Assembly (NCBI GenBank): GCA_025363495.1
Contig: JANYDR010000404.1
Coordinates: forward strand, 1 to 5,425
Length of the DNA: 5,425 nt
Origin: Cyclobacteriaceae bacterium
Lineage (GTDB): Bacteria > Bacteroidota > Bacteroidia > Cytophagales > Cyclobacteriaceae
Reading direction: 5' to 3'
The stretch's first letter is position 1; each line of letters begins with the position of its first letter. Shown piece by piece: positions 1 to 5,425 of the stretch. The position numbers were made by a program, and so were the translations under genes. The notes beneath the pieces were generated by a model that had not been told where the DNA came from, searched no databases, and worked only from the letters and a program-made list of their open reading frames with translations.

Positions 1-410
1 CGGGACTTGAACCAATTGCTGTTACTGCAACACAATCCACAACACGACCTTCAATTTTTACAGAAGTGGATGAAACAATGATATTCGACCTCGAGTTTCC
101 TGGTGGCATAACTGCTGCCTGCCAAACAAGTTTTGGTAAAAACATGAATGATCTTATCGTCACCTGCGCGAAAGGATGGTACAAACTTTCTCCATTTCAG
201 TCGTATACCGGCGTAAAAGGTGTCACGAGTGATGGTGTGCAGCTCGATACATTTATTGCGAATGAACAGACCCAGCAAATGGATGATGACGCTTTGGCAA
301 TCATGAACGGAACACCACTGATTGCACCTGGCGAAGAAGGATTAAAAGACATGAAAGTAGTGGATGCTATTTTTAAATCTGTTGCAGAAAAGAAGAGAAT
401 AGTAATTTAA
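1..410 (+). CDS. Gfo/Idh/MocA-family oxidoreductase, C-terminal part (5' end outside window)
   Basis: The frame is open from base 3 to the TAA at 408-410 and gives about 135 C-terminal residues. The gene begins before the window. The family uses NAD(P) to oxidise or reduce sugars, inositols and related compounds in the cytoplasm. The N-terminal Rossmann domain and the catalytic EKP lysine are not visible. What is visible fits the C-terminal alpha/beta domain of the glucose-fructose oxidoreductase group: a strand with DLEFPGGITA followed by a serine-containing strand, then the typical tail with a conserved Asp run (QMDDDALAIMNG), then APGEEGLKDMKVVDAIFKS and a final AEKKRIVI. These match the family's usual end pattern of GeeGlrDmrvieaIyeSa. 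The GTG at 66 is an internal valine, not a start. The gene converges on the ORF6N remnant with a gap of 45 bases. Substrate cannot be named from the fragment. Confidence 0.87.
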   Translation, partial: GLEPIAVTATQSTTRPSIFTEVDETMIFDLEFPGGITAACQTSFGKNMNDLIVTCAKGWYKLSPFQSYTGVKGVTSDGVQLDTFIANEQTQQMDDDALAIMNGTPLIAPGEEGLKDMKVVDAIFKSVAEKKRIVI

Positions 411-455
411 TCAGTTGATTCGATGAATCGGTAATATGAATACAGACAATCGATT

Positions 456-958
456 CTAGCGTAACGAGTCACTGTTGACTTTACCATCCGATTTTTGCCT
501 AAACCCGATCTTTGTCAAGCGTTCTACTTTTGGATTTAGTAATTCTTTCAAGTGATCAAACACAATTTTAAAGTTTTGGTCATGCCTGCCTACGGTTCTT
601 TCCAGCCTCTCTATTTTTAAAAGAATTTCTTTATCATCCAGCAGCATGCGTCTCAATCTAGTGTATATTCTCATAATTTGAATATTCACATGTAATGCCC
701 GATCACTATTCAAAAGACTAGATAGCATTAATACACCATGCTCAGTAAACGCGAATGGCATTTTTCTTCTTCCGCCCACTCTTTTTTAGTCAATTGAAAC
801 ATAAAATCCCCGGGGAATCGTATCAGGTTTCGTTTTACTTGTTCATTTAACCTCCGGGTTTCCACTAGATAAAGTTCTGCCAGATCATCATCAATCATTA
901 CATTAAGGTTTCTGACTCGATAAATCATACTTATGACCACCTCATCGGGAATAGTCAT
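456..958 (-). pseudogene. ORF6N-domain DNA-binding protein, broken by an internal deletion and frameshift
   Basis: Two overlapping frames together make one ORF6N (KilA-N/antirepressor-like) protein. The 5' part (958 down to about 776) starts with ATG at 958 and carries the family's opening, an MIYRVRNLNVMIDDDLAELY-like stretch, followed by VETRRLNEQVKRN and RFPGDFMFQLTKKE. The 3' part continues in another frame from about 779, with GGRRKMPFAFTEHGVLMLSSLLNS, then a helical tail ending near FKIVFDHLKELLNPK and IGF, with TAG at 458-456. In intact relatives about a dozen residues (of the LRSQ..TSS kind) separate the FQLT segment from WGGRRK. Here KKE joins directly to W-GGRRK and the reading frame slips at the TGGGCGG around 772-778. 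So roughly 12 codons plus one base appear lost. The GTG at 779 could open the second frame, but it would give a protein without the N-terminal half of the domain. ORF6N proteins are common in prophage-like and accessory DNA; their exact role is poorly defined. A sequencing error cannot explain the missing residues, only the frame. Confidence 0.82.
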
Positions 959-1091
959 ACTCGTTTAAATATTCAATAAATATGACGACTATGCTTTTCA
1001 GAACTAAAAATATGATCGACGGAAAACCTGATTATTTTGGCGACCTCACCTCCGGCTTTGTCGGTGTTTTCACCAACAAAGGATGAACTAA
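959..1091. other. Intergenic region between the permease stop and the ORF6N remnant
   Basis: This 133-bp stretch separates the end of the permease operon from the start of the ORF6N remnant; both lie on the minus strand. It contains the hairpin at 1056-1081. A short plus-strand frame (ATG at 982 or 1012, stop at 1084-1086) and a minus-strand frame can both be read through it. Neither resembles a protein I know, and I do not call either as a gene. The part next to 958 is AT-rich (a run of TTTATTGAATATTTAAA on the minus strand) and is where the ORF6N promoter would have been. Confidence 0.5.
1056..1081 (-). terminator. Hairpin just downstream of the permease; possible operon-end structure
   Basis: The arms CTTTGTCGGTG (1056-1066) and CACCAACAAAG (1071-1081) flank a TTTT loop (1067-1070). 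On the minus-strand transcript the only non-Watson-Crick position becomes a U-G wobble, so an 11-pair stem with an AAAA loop forms. On the plus strand the same position would be a C-A mismatch, so the structure favours minus-strand RNA. It begins 10 bases after the permease TAA. No U-run follows the stem, so it is not a textbook rho-independent terminator. It may instead stabilise the mRNA 3' end or be a copy of a dispersed intergenic repeat. Confidence 0.5.
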
Positions 1092-2465
1092 TTACATAAT
1101 TTTTCTACTCTGCGTGTAATAATAATACACCGGTGCTCCCGAAAGGATAAGCATTAATCCTATAAAAGCCTGCCAGGGTTGACTAATAATTGTCACACAA
1201 ATCAATACCAGACAGAAAGCAGAGAATAGAAATGGCAAGAATGGATATCCAATCACGCGATATGGTCTTAGTGCCTCAGGATCCCTCCGTCTTAAAATAA
1301 TAACTCCAAATGCTGTCGCTCCATAAAATATGAATGAAGCGAAAATCAGCAAGTCGGTGAGCTGGTCAAAACTTCCCGACCAGATCAACACAATCGACCA
1401 AAGCCCTTGCCAGGCAATGGCTCTCGAAGGCGTATTATAAGTCTCATGAATTTTTCCTGCATCCCGCAAGAACAGCCCGTCTCGTGCCATTGCATAAAAG
1501 ACACGTGCAGAGGTGAGAATAGTACTATTGGTGCAATTGAATGTGGTGACAAGAATCAAAACAGAAATAACAATTCCACCAGCATTGCCACTGATAATTA
1601 TCGCTACTTCTACCGCGGCGATTTTATTAGTGGAGTGATGAATAGCTTCCAACTCACCGATTGGTAAAATATATACATAAACAGAATTGATAATTAAGTA
1701 TAGAACAATCACTGCAATAGTTCCAATCCCAAGGGCCAGTGGAATATTCTTTTGAGGATTCTTTATTTCTTCTCCAATATATCCGATGCAATTCCAGCCC
1801 TCGTATCCCCAGAACGCGCTGGTAGAAGCAGCAAAAAAAGCTGTGAATAGCATCCATCCCTGCGGCACATTTGATCCAGGCTCAAAATTATTCATATTGC
1901 CTTTTCCTGAAAAGACTGCTGCCAAAGCAAATGCTGCTATCGCCACAACAATTCCGATAATGAAGTATCGACTTAACTTCTCACTTAGTATAACTCCCCG
2001 GTGATTGATGTAGCTTAATGAAGCGATCAGAAGAGAAGCAATTATCTTGATGTTAACATTGAGACCTAAAGATCCGGGAACAGAAATGCTAACTTCTGGT
2101 AATGGAAAAAGGGCATTCACTGATTCTGCAAAAATGTAGGCAAGTGCTGCGATCGTTGCTGTCTTCATTACGGTGAAATTGCCCCAGCCGTAGAGGAAGG
2201 AGAAAAACTTTCCGTAAATCTTTTTGAAGTAAACGTATTCGCCACCAGAGTTTGGCATCATTGAGGCTAGTTCGGCATTGCTTAACGCGCCCATAAGGCT
2301 TACAACACCAGCAACGAGCCAGCACACAAGTATTAGCACCGGCGAGTGCAGTTCCGAAGCCATCGGAGCTACTTTTTTAAAAACTCCAGAACCGACAATT
2401 ACACTGACAACCAGTAAGATGGCCGACGTTCGTGAGATGGTTCTCTTTAACGGCGGTTCAAGCAT
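1092..2465 (-). CDS. APC-superfamily amino-acid permease (LAT/SteT-like exchanger type)
   Basis: This 457-residue protein has the normal length for a 12-helix amino-acid/polyamine/organocation transporter of the inner membrane. Visible family marks are the unwound first helix IVGSGVF (residues 23-29), which contacts the substrate backbone; the helix-2/3 segment with NAELASMMPNSGGEYVYF (63-80); the helix-6 signature AFWGYEGWNCIGYIGEEIKNP (217-237) followed by QKNIPLAL; ARVFYAMARDG (320-330) with TPSRAI (345-350) as in the L-type/serine-threonine exchanger branch; and the RRRDPEALRPYRV loop (392-404) before the last helices. The ATG at 2465 is only two bases after the stop of the epimerase gene, so translation is probably coupled and the genes share an mRNA. 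Substrate is not readable from sequence. The neighbours suggest D-glutamate, a related amino acid, or a small peptide product. The start fits, because the protein opens with a short charged stretch before helix 1. Confidence 0.93.
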   Translation of the reverse strand: MLEPPLKRTISRTSAILLVVSVIVGSGVFKKVAPMASELHSPVLILVCWLVAGVVSLMGALSNAELASMMPNSGGEYVYFKKIYGKFFSFLYGWGNFTVMKTATIAALAYIFAESVNALFPLPEVSISVPGSLGLNVNIKIIASLLIASLSYINHRGVILSEKLSRYFIIGIVVAIAAFALAAVFSGKGNMNNFEPGSNVPQGWMLFTAFFAASTSAFWGYEGWNCIGYIGEEIKNPQKNIPLALGIGTIAVIVLYLIINSVYVYILPIGELEAIHHSTNKIAAVEVAIIISGNAGGIVISVLILVTTFNCTNSTILTSARVFYAMARDGLFLRDAGKIHETYNTPSRAIAWQGLWSIVLIWSGSFDQLTDLLIFASFIFYGATAFGVIILRRRDPEALRPYRVIGYPFLPFLFSAFCLVLICVTIISQPWQAFIGLMLILSGAPVYYYYTQSRKIM

Positions 2466-2478
2466 TCTTATAAGAATG
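2463..2478. repeat. Perfect 16-bp palindrome across the epimerase stop and permease start
   Basis: CATTCTTATAAGAATG reads the same on both strands. On the minus strand it covers the last codons and TAA of the epimerase and the ATG of the permease. As RNA it could form a six-pair stem with a UAUA loop that holds the permease start codon. Ribosomes finishing the epimerase would open it, which would strengthen coupling. This is an inference; a palindrome of this size in AT-rich DNA can also be chance. Confidence 0.4.
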
Positions 2479-3532
2479 ATAAACCAAGCCCTGGTCCATT
2501 TCCTGGAGAAAGATATCCATCTTCCAATGTAAAACCTTTTTCAACTATATCCCCTGTCAGGTCAAAGCTTCCATCAAGATCCAGGTAACGGGTATGAGGA
2601 CAAGCAAATGCAACGTGCAATGCCGCCGTAATACTAACCATGCTTTCATCGTTGCAACCCCAGAATAATTGAATGTCCGAAGCCTTTGCAATATTGGCAA
2701 TCTCCAACGCACCCATAATTCCGCCGCACTTCATAAGCTTGACATTGAATATTCCAAAAGCTTGCTGTTGTGACAGCTTTAAAGCAGCGCGGGCATTTTT
2801 TAGAGATTCGTCCGCTGCCAATATTCTTCGTGTCTCCTTTGGGAATTGAAGAAGCTCTTCTTCCCTTCCTGGGAGGAATGGTTGCTCAATAAGTTCAATG
2901 TCTGTATGCTTACTTCTGTGTAGAAATATTTTCAATTGCTCGGGTCCATAACCTTCATTAGCGTCTACGCGAATAGTGAAATACTCTCCAAACTTCTCAC
3001 GGAGCTTTATAATTCGTTCAGCATCCACCTCACAATCAAGCCCTGTCTTTACTTTCAATACGTGGAAACCTGACTCTTTATACTCCTGAGCATCTTTCAA
3101 AGTCTCTTCAACATTCTTTATTCCGATCGTGACAGAAGTCTGTAGTTTTTGATGATGTCTTCCGTAAAAATCAACAACAGACATGCCTATCCATTGACCG
3201 AAAGCGTCATGCAAAGCGATATCGATGGCCGCCTGCGTTCCGGGAAATTTCTCAAAATGATTCCGACTATTATAAATATGAAGTTGAAACTGACGAATAT
3301 CTTTCCCAACAAGTTGCTGGATGAAGTCTGATTGAAGATTCTGAAATGTCTGTGAGGGCGATTCGCCTACTACGTTCACATCCGGGTTGGCAGCCCCAAT
3401 ACCTTTCATACCATTGGCAAGTGTTACCTCGAAAAAGATATTTTCAACTGCTGAGATGGTTTCGCGTGCTATCGTGTAAGGTCTCTTGAGTGCCAGGTCC
3501 TTACGATAAGATTTTACAGAAGTAATTTTCAT
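2468..3532 (-). CDS. dgcA: Enolase-superfamily (MR/MLE) amino-acid or dipeptide epimerase; DgcA-like N-acetyl-D-Glu racemase candidate
   Basis: This cytoplasmic Mg2+ enzyme inverts the alpha-carbon of an acylated amino acid or dipeptide by proton transfer. Counting from the ATG at 3532 gives 354 residues. An upstream ATG at 3568 would add 12 residues and overlap the previous gene; MKITSVKSYRKDLALKRPY is the usual family beginning, so the inner start is preferred. A capping domain (about 1-120) precedes the barrel. Catalytic residues line up well: the KxK pair K160/K162 (HVLKVKTG), metal ligands D190 (RVDANEG), E216 (IEQP) and D241 (AADES), and the second-face lysine K265 (NVKLMKCGG). The C-terminal DxD (D318/D320, in YLDLDGSF) corresponds to the motif that binds the substrate amino group in L-Ala-D/L-Glu epimerases. 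All catalytic residues are present, so the enzyme should be active. The DUF1611 gene directly upstream favours N-acetyl-D-Glu racemase (DgcA), but a dipeptide epimerase remains possible. Superfamily assignment is near certain; the gene symbol is tentative. Confidence 0.85.
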   Translation of the reverse strand: MKITSVKSYRKDLALKRPYTIARETISAVENIFFEVTLANGMKGIGAANPDVNVVGESPSQTFQNLQSDFIQQLVGKDIRQFQLHIYNSRNHFEKFPGTQAAIDIALHDAFGQWIGMSVVDFYGRHHQKLQTSVTIGIKNVEETLKDAQEYKESGFHVLKVKTGLDCEVDAERIIKLREKFGEYFTIRVDANEGYGPEQLKIFLHRSKHTDIELIEQPFLPGREEELLQFPKETRRILAADESLKNARAALKLSQQQAFGIFNVKLMKCGGIMGALEIANIAKASDIQLFWGCNDESMVSITAALHVAFACPHTRYLDLDGSFDLTGDIVEKGFTLEDGYLSPGNGPGLGLSFL

Positions 3533-3545
3533 ATTAATACGATGA

Positions 3546-4601
3546 TTAAAGAAGCGCTTTCTTTGCAACTAATTTTTGAATAAAAGGAACAATTTTATCG
3601 CACCCCTCTTCGAGCGGTAAAAGGACGGGTAATTTTGTCTTTTGCTCATAGCTTCGTTGAAACTCAAATGCTTCATCTATCGAACAGCTTTCTGTATTCA
3701 ACGCAATCGCAATAACATTTGATCCTAACAATTTGACAAGCTCTATTTCTGACTCTATTGAATGAATCTTTCCCCACTGTGGCATGTGATCGTAGTAAAC
3801 CCGTTTAGGGGAATGTACGAGTATCACACTTTTAGCATTACCGGAAATTAGTAGCTCCGAGCCACACGGACCTGTCGGATTGCGTAATCCAGATTGCCCT
3901 TCCAGTAATATGACATCAGGACGTGTTTCATTATCGCAGGTTAGAATTGCATTTTCAAGTTCTCCGGAAACAAAATCGTTAAGCGTTGAATCAAATATAA
4001 ATCCATATTTTCCACCCTGAAGCCAACCAGTTTGGCCGGTATAAATCATTTGAGCATTTATATCAGAGTTCTTACAGGCTTTCATTACGAGGCGCGTCGT
4101 GGTGCGCTTGCCTAATGCGCAGTCGGTACCGATCACCGCCACAATGGGAGTTTTCAATTGTAAGATTTTTCCAGTCCAGAAATGGAGGTTCTCTCTTTTC
4201 TTGGGTTTTCTAACATCAATTAGTTTAACACCATTTTTATCAGCAAGAGCTGATATGTCGGCACGTTCTGAGAGATATTCATGCAGCCCGTTAACAATAG
4301 AAAGCTTATTATTAATTGCTGCTTTGATCAAAGCAATCATGTTATCTGGGAATATTCCACCAGGCGTTGCTACCCCCACAACACAGATTGTCGGCTGAAC
4401 TGACATTGCTGATTCAATATCTTTGAATACGGGGATGTTTCTCTTTTTACGGTCAAGCACTTCGCCAGCATCCTTGCCAGCCTGTTCATGGTCAACTATT
4501 CCGACGATTGTAAATCTCTCACTTTCACGGATTAAGCCGTGAGCAGTTTTAGCTTCACCTGAGGCTAGTAGTCCGGCGGTTATAACAATTGCACGCTCCA
4601 T
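3546..4601 (-). CDS. dgcN: DUF1611 P-loop protein; DgcN-like D-glutamate N-acetyltransferase candidate
   Basis: This 351-residue soluble protein has the two-part DUF1611 layout. An N-terminal Rossmann-like domain (about 1-135) carries VVGVATPGG (74-82) and the NGLHEYLSE turn (104-112). The C-terminal P-loop-type domain (about 150-345) has IGTDCALGKRTTT (157-169) as the phosphate-loop-like motif, TGQTGW (188-193), DFVSGELE (209-216), LLEGQSGLRNP (232-242) and HSPKRVYYD (263-271). These are the family's conserved blocks. Family members named DgcN in marine bacteria acetylate D-glutamate to N-acetyl-D-Glu, which a linked enolase-superfamily racemase (DgcA) then inverts; here the same pair is adjacent, 13 bases apart. 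Biochemical equivalence is inferred from family and context, and an ATP-dependent ligase-like role cannot be excluded because of the P-loop. The ATG at 4601 is the first gene start in the operon and has no Shine-Dalgarno sequence, as is normal in Bacteroidota. Family membership is near certain; the function is moderately supported. Confidence 0.85.
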   Translation of the reverse strand: MERAIVITAGLLASGEAKTAHGLIRESERFTIVGIVDHEQAGKDAGEVLDRKKRNIPVFKDIESAMSVQPTICVVGVATPGGIFPDNMIALIKAAINNKLSIVNGLHEYLSERADISALADKNGVKLIDVRKPKKRENLHFWTGKILQLKTPIVAVIGTDCALGKRTTTRLVMKACKNSDINAQMIYTGQTGWLQGGKYGFIFDSTLNDFVSGELENAILTCDNETRPDVILLEGQSGLRNPTGPCGSELLISGNAKSVILVHSPKRVYYDHMPQWGKIHSIESEIELVKLLGSNVIAIALNTESCSIDEAFEFQRSYEQKTKLPVLLPLEEGCDKIVPFIQKLVAKKALL

Positions 4602-4639
4602 TTTTCATCTATATTTCAAACAAAAATAAGATGAAAAAT
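4600..4639. repeat. 11-bp inverted repeat flanking the operon's -7 box; candidate operator
   Basis: ATTTTTCATCT (4600-4610) and AGATGAAAAAT (4629-4639) are perfect inverted copies with an 18-bp spacer. Centre-to-centre distance is 29 bp. The spacer holds the TAnnTTTG-type -7 box and probable transcription start of the DUF1611 operon. The left arm touches the first two bases of its start codon. A protein bound here would block the promoter, and in RNA the arms could hide the start codon. The obvious candidate for binding is the divergent Lrp/AsnC regulator, but no known consensus was matched. Confidence 0.45.
4621..4628 (-). promoter_or_regulatory. Candidate Bacteroidota -7 box for the DUF1611-epimerase-permease operon
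   Basis: On the minus strand the bases read TATTTTTG, an exact match to the Bacteroidota sigma-factor -7 consensus TAnnTTTG. It lies about 20 bases before the ATG at 4601, so the leader would be very short. I see no clear TTG/TTTG -33 element at the usual distance upstream, which lowers confidence. Confidence 0.4.
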
Positions 4640-4663
4640 CCTATTTTTACTTCTTTGGTAAAA

Positions 4664-4699
4664 TATTAAACCATAATTTTAATCTTATTAGGTTAAATA
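4664..4699. promoter_or_regulatory. Imperfect inverted repeat and weak promoter-like bases ahead of the Lrp gene
   Basis: TATTAAACC (4664-4672) and GGTTAAATA (4691-4699) form a 9-base inverted pair with one mismatch, just upstream of the regulator's ATG at 4707. Between them TAATTTTA (4674-4681) matches the Bacteroidota -7 consensus at all but the last base. A TTTG at 4654-4657 could act as the upstream element, though the spacing of about 16 bases is short. Lrp-family proteins often repress their own genes through AT-rich, loosely palindromic sites, so autoregulation here is plausible. Confidence 0.28.
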
Positions 4700-4706
4700 A
4701 TCTTTC

Positions 4707-5159
4707 ATGATTGATGAATTGGATAAAAAGATACTGAACCTGCTTCAGGTCAATGCTAAGCTCACAATGAAGGAGTTAGCCGAATCGCTTGGCCTCACAG
4801 CAACGCCGGTGTTTGAGCGCATCAAAAGGCTGGAGCGTGATGGAGTAATTAAAGGCTATGTGGCACTTATTGATCCTGAAAAAGTAGGCCGGGGTCAGAC
4901 GGTATTTGTTAATGTAAGAATGCCAATCTATTCTTCTGAAAATATAGCGAGCTTTGAAAAGCAAATCAGCAAGCTTCCGCAAGTGCTTGAATGCTATCAT
5001 CTGGCAGGCACGATTGACTATCAACTTAAAGTGGTAGTTGAAAATATAAAAGAGTATGACAGCTTTCTACTGGCGATTGCAAAGATCCGCATCGTTAATG
5101 TAGACAGCAGTGTTATTGTATTACATAAGGTCAAACAGGAAACTTCCCTTCCATTATGA
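4707..5159 (+). CDS. Lrp/AsnC-family transcriptional regulator
   Basis: This 150-residue protein has the standard family length and layout. The winged helix-turn-helix covers about residues 4-50, with LDKKILNLLQVNAKLTMKEL followed by LGLTATPVFERIKRLERDGVIKGY, where the recognition helix is TPVFERIKRL. A linker follows, then the RAM/effector domain (about 65-145) with the ligand-site turn AGTIDYQLKVVV (100-111). It ends with the common ETSLPL-type tail. Members form octamer-like rings, bind amino acids and control transport or catabolic genes, often the divergent neighbour. Here that is the DUF1611-epimerase-permease operon across 105 bp, making this its likely local regulator. The segment around residues 121-140 (AIAKIRIVNVDSS) seems about one residue shorter than usual and lacks the common proline, a minor difference. 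The stop codon overlaps the next start as ATGA, so the hydrolase is probably co-transcribed. The ligand is unknown. Confidence 0.94.
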   Translation: MIDELDKKILNLLQVNAKLTMKELAESLGLTATPVFERIKRLERDGVIKGYVALIDPEKVGRGQTVFVNVRMPIYSSENIASFEKQISKLPQVLECYHLAGTIDYQLKVVVENIKEYDSFLLAIAKIRIVNVDSSVIVLHKVKQETSLPL

Positions 5160-5425
5160 GAAAATTGCTATTCATTCTTTTTCTGTCGCCAATAGTCGCG
5201 ATATCTCAATCTAACCAGGCCAAAATTGCCCGCATCGATTCCGTTCTTACGTACCTGCATGATCGCGAACTTTTCAGCGGCACTGTCCTTATCGGGGAAA
5301 AAGGAAAAATTCTTTATAAGAAAGCCTTTGGAATCGCAAATCCAAAAACAAACGCTGTGCTTACCACTGCGTCATCATTCAATCTTGCTTCAGTGTCCAA
5401 GCAATTTTATGCGATGATGACCATG
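5156..5425 (+). CDS. Secreted serine hydrolase, beta-lactamase/DD-peptidase fold (N-terminal part, runs off window)
   Basis: The frame is open from the ATG at 5156 to the window edge, giving 90 residues; the 3' end is missing. A short signal peptide is visible: MRKLL, then a hydrophobic core (FILFLSPIVAIS) with probable cleavage near residues 17-18, so export across the inner membrane is expected. The mature start matches the class-C beta-lactamase-like family (PF00144 type): FSGTVLIGEKGKILYKKAFGIAN (about 40-62), then SSFNLASVSKQFYAMM with the SxxK catalytic motif S79-V-S-K82, where the serine is the nucleophile and the lysine the general base. The YxN and third motif lie beyond the window. 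Family members include DD-peptidases, D-aminopeptidases and esterases. The start overlaps the Lrp gene's stop by four bases (ATGA), implying co-transcription and a possible role in releasing D-amino acids or peptides for the neighbouring module. That role is speculative. Confidence 0.87.
   Translation, partial: MRKLLFILFLSPIVAISQSNQAKIARIDSVLTYLHDRELFSGTVLIGEKGKILYKKAFGIANPKTNAVLTTASSFNLASVSKQFYAMMTM

Noticed and set aside
417..429. Small GATTC-GAT-GAATC hairpin after the oxidoreductase stop
   Set aside because: It has only five pairs with a three-base loop and no T-run, too weak to call as a terminator.
467..480. AGTCA-CTGT-TGACT inverted repeat near the end of the ORF6N remnant
   Set aside because: A five-pair stem inside the old coding region with no supporting tract is likely chance.
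456..779. Stand-alone 107-residue protein starting from GTG at 779
   Set aside because: It begins in the middle of the ORF6N domain, and the missing N-terminal half lies directly upstream in another frame, so it is half of a broken gene.
982..1086. A 34-codon plus-strand frame (also readable from 1012) ending in TGA at 1086
   Set aside because: It overlaps the hairpin, has no recognisable domain or start signal, and its bases are better explained by the RNA structure or repeat.
1407..2532. Several 67-86-codon frames on both strands across the permease gene
   Set aside because: They are shadows of the permease coding sequence and have no credible protein features.
3533..3568. Longer start of the epimerase at the ATG at 3568
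   Set aside because: It would overlap the DUF1611 gene end by 23 bases and add a basic 12-residue leader not typical of the family; the ATG at 3532 begins exactly at the usual family N-terminus.
4099..4398. A 99-codon plus-strand frame within the DUF1611 gene
   Set aside because: It is antisense to well-conserved motifs of a clear gene and shows no family features of its own.
1..5425. CRISPR array, tRNA/rRNA genes, insertion sequence ends or attachment sites
   Set aside because: I saw no regularly spaced repeats, cloverleaf-like sequences, transposase motifs or paired terminal repeats with target duplications.

Overview
The window looks like a piece of a Bacteroidota chromosome (Cytophagales/Chitinophagales type). 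The reasons are moderate AT richness, start codons without Shine-Dalgarno sequences, a TAnnTTTG-type -7 box ahead of the central operon, and protein styles (ORF6N protein, Gfo/Idh/MocA oxidoreductase, Lrp/AsnC regulator) familiar from that phylum. No ribosomal or other marker gene is present, so this placement is an inference.

Layout. At the left edge is the 3' end of a Gfo/Idh/MocA-family dehydrogenase (+). Convergent to it is a frameshifted ORF6N-domain gene (-, about 456-958). A 133-bp gap (959-1091) holds a strong hairpin. The core is a tight three-gene minus-strand operon, transcribed from about 4601 down to 1092: a DUF1611 P-loop protein resembling the D-glutamate N-acetyltransferase DgcN; an enolase-superfamily epimerase/racemase of the dipeptide-epimerase / N-acetyl-D-Glu racemase (DgcA) group; and an APC-family amino-acid permease. 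The gaps between these genes are 13 and 2 bases. Divergent from the operon, across a 105-bp AT-rich intergenic region with two inverted repeats, lies an Lrp/AsnC regulator (+). Its stop codon overlaps the start of a secreted serine hydrolase of the beta-lactamase fold, which runs off the right edge with its catalytic SxxK motif visible.

How the genes may work together. The best single reading is an uptake and catabolic module for D-glutamate or a D-Glu-containing peptidoglycan fragment. The permease would import the substrate, the DUF1611 protein would activate it (N-acetylation in the DgcN model), the racemase would invert the alpha-carbon, and the divergent Lrp-type protein would sense an amino acid and control the operon. 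The exported serine hydrolase could release the substrate outside the cytoplasm, but that part is speculative. The final deacetylase expected in the DgcN/DgcA route is not in the window. A dipeptide epimerase acting on L-Ala-D-Glu-like muropeptides is the main alternative.
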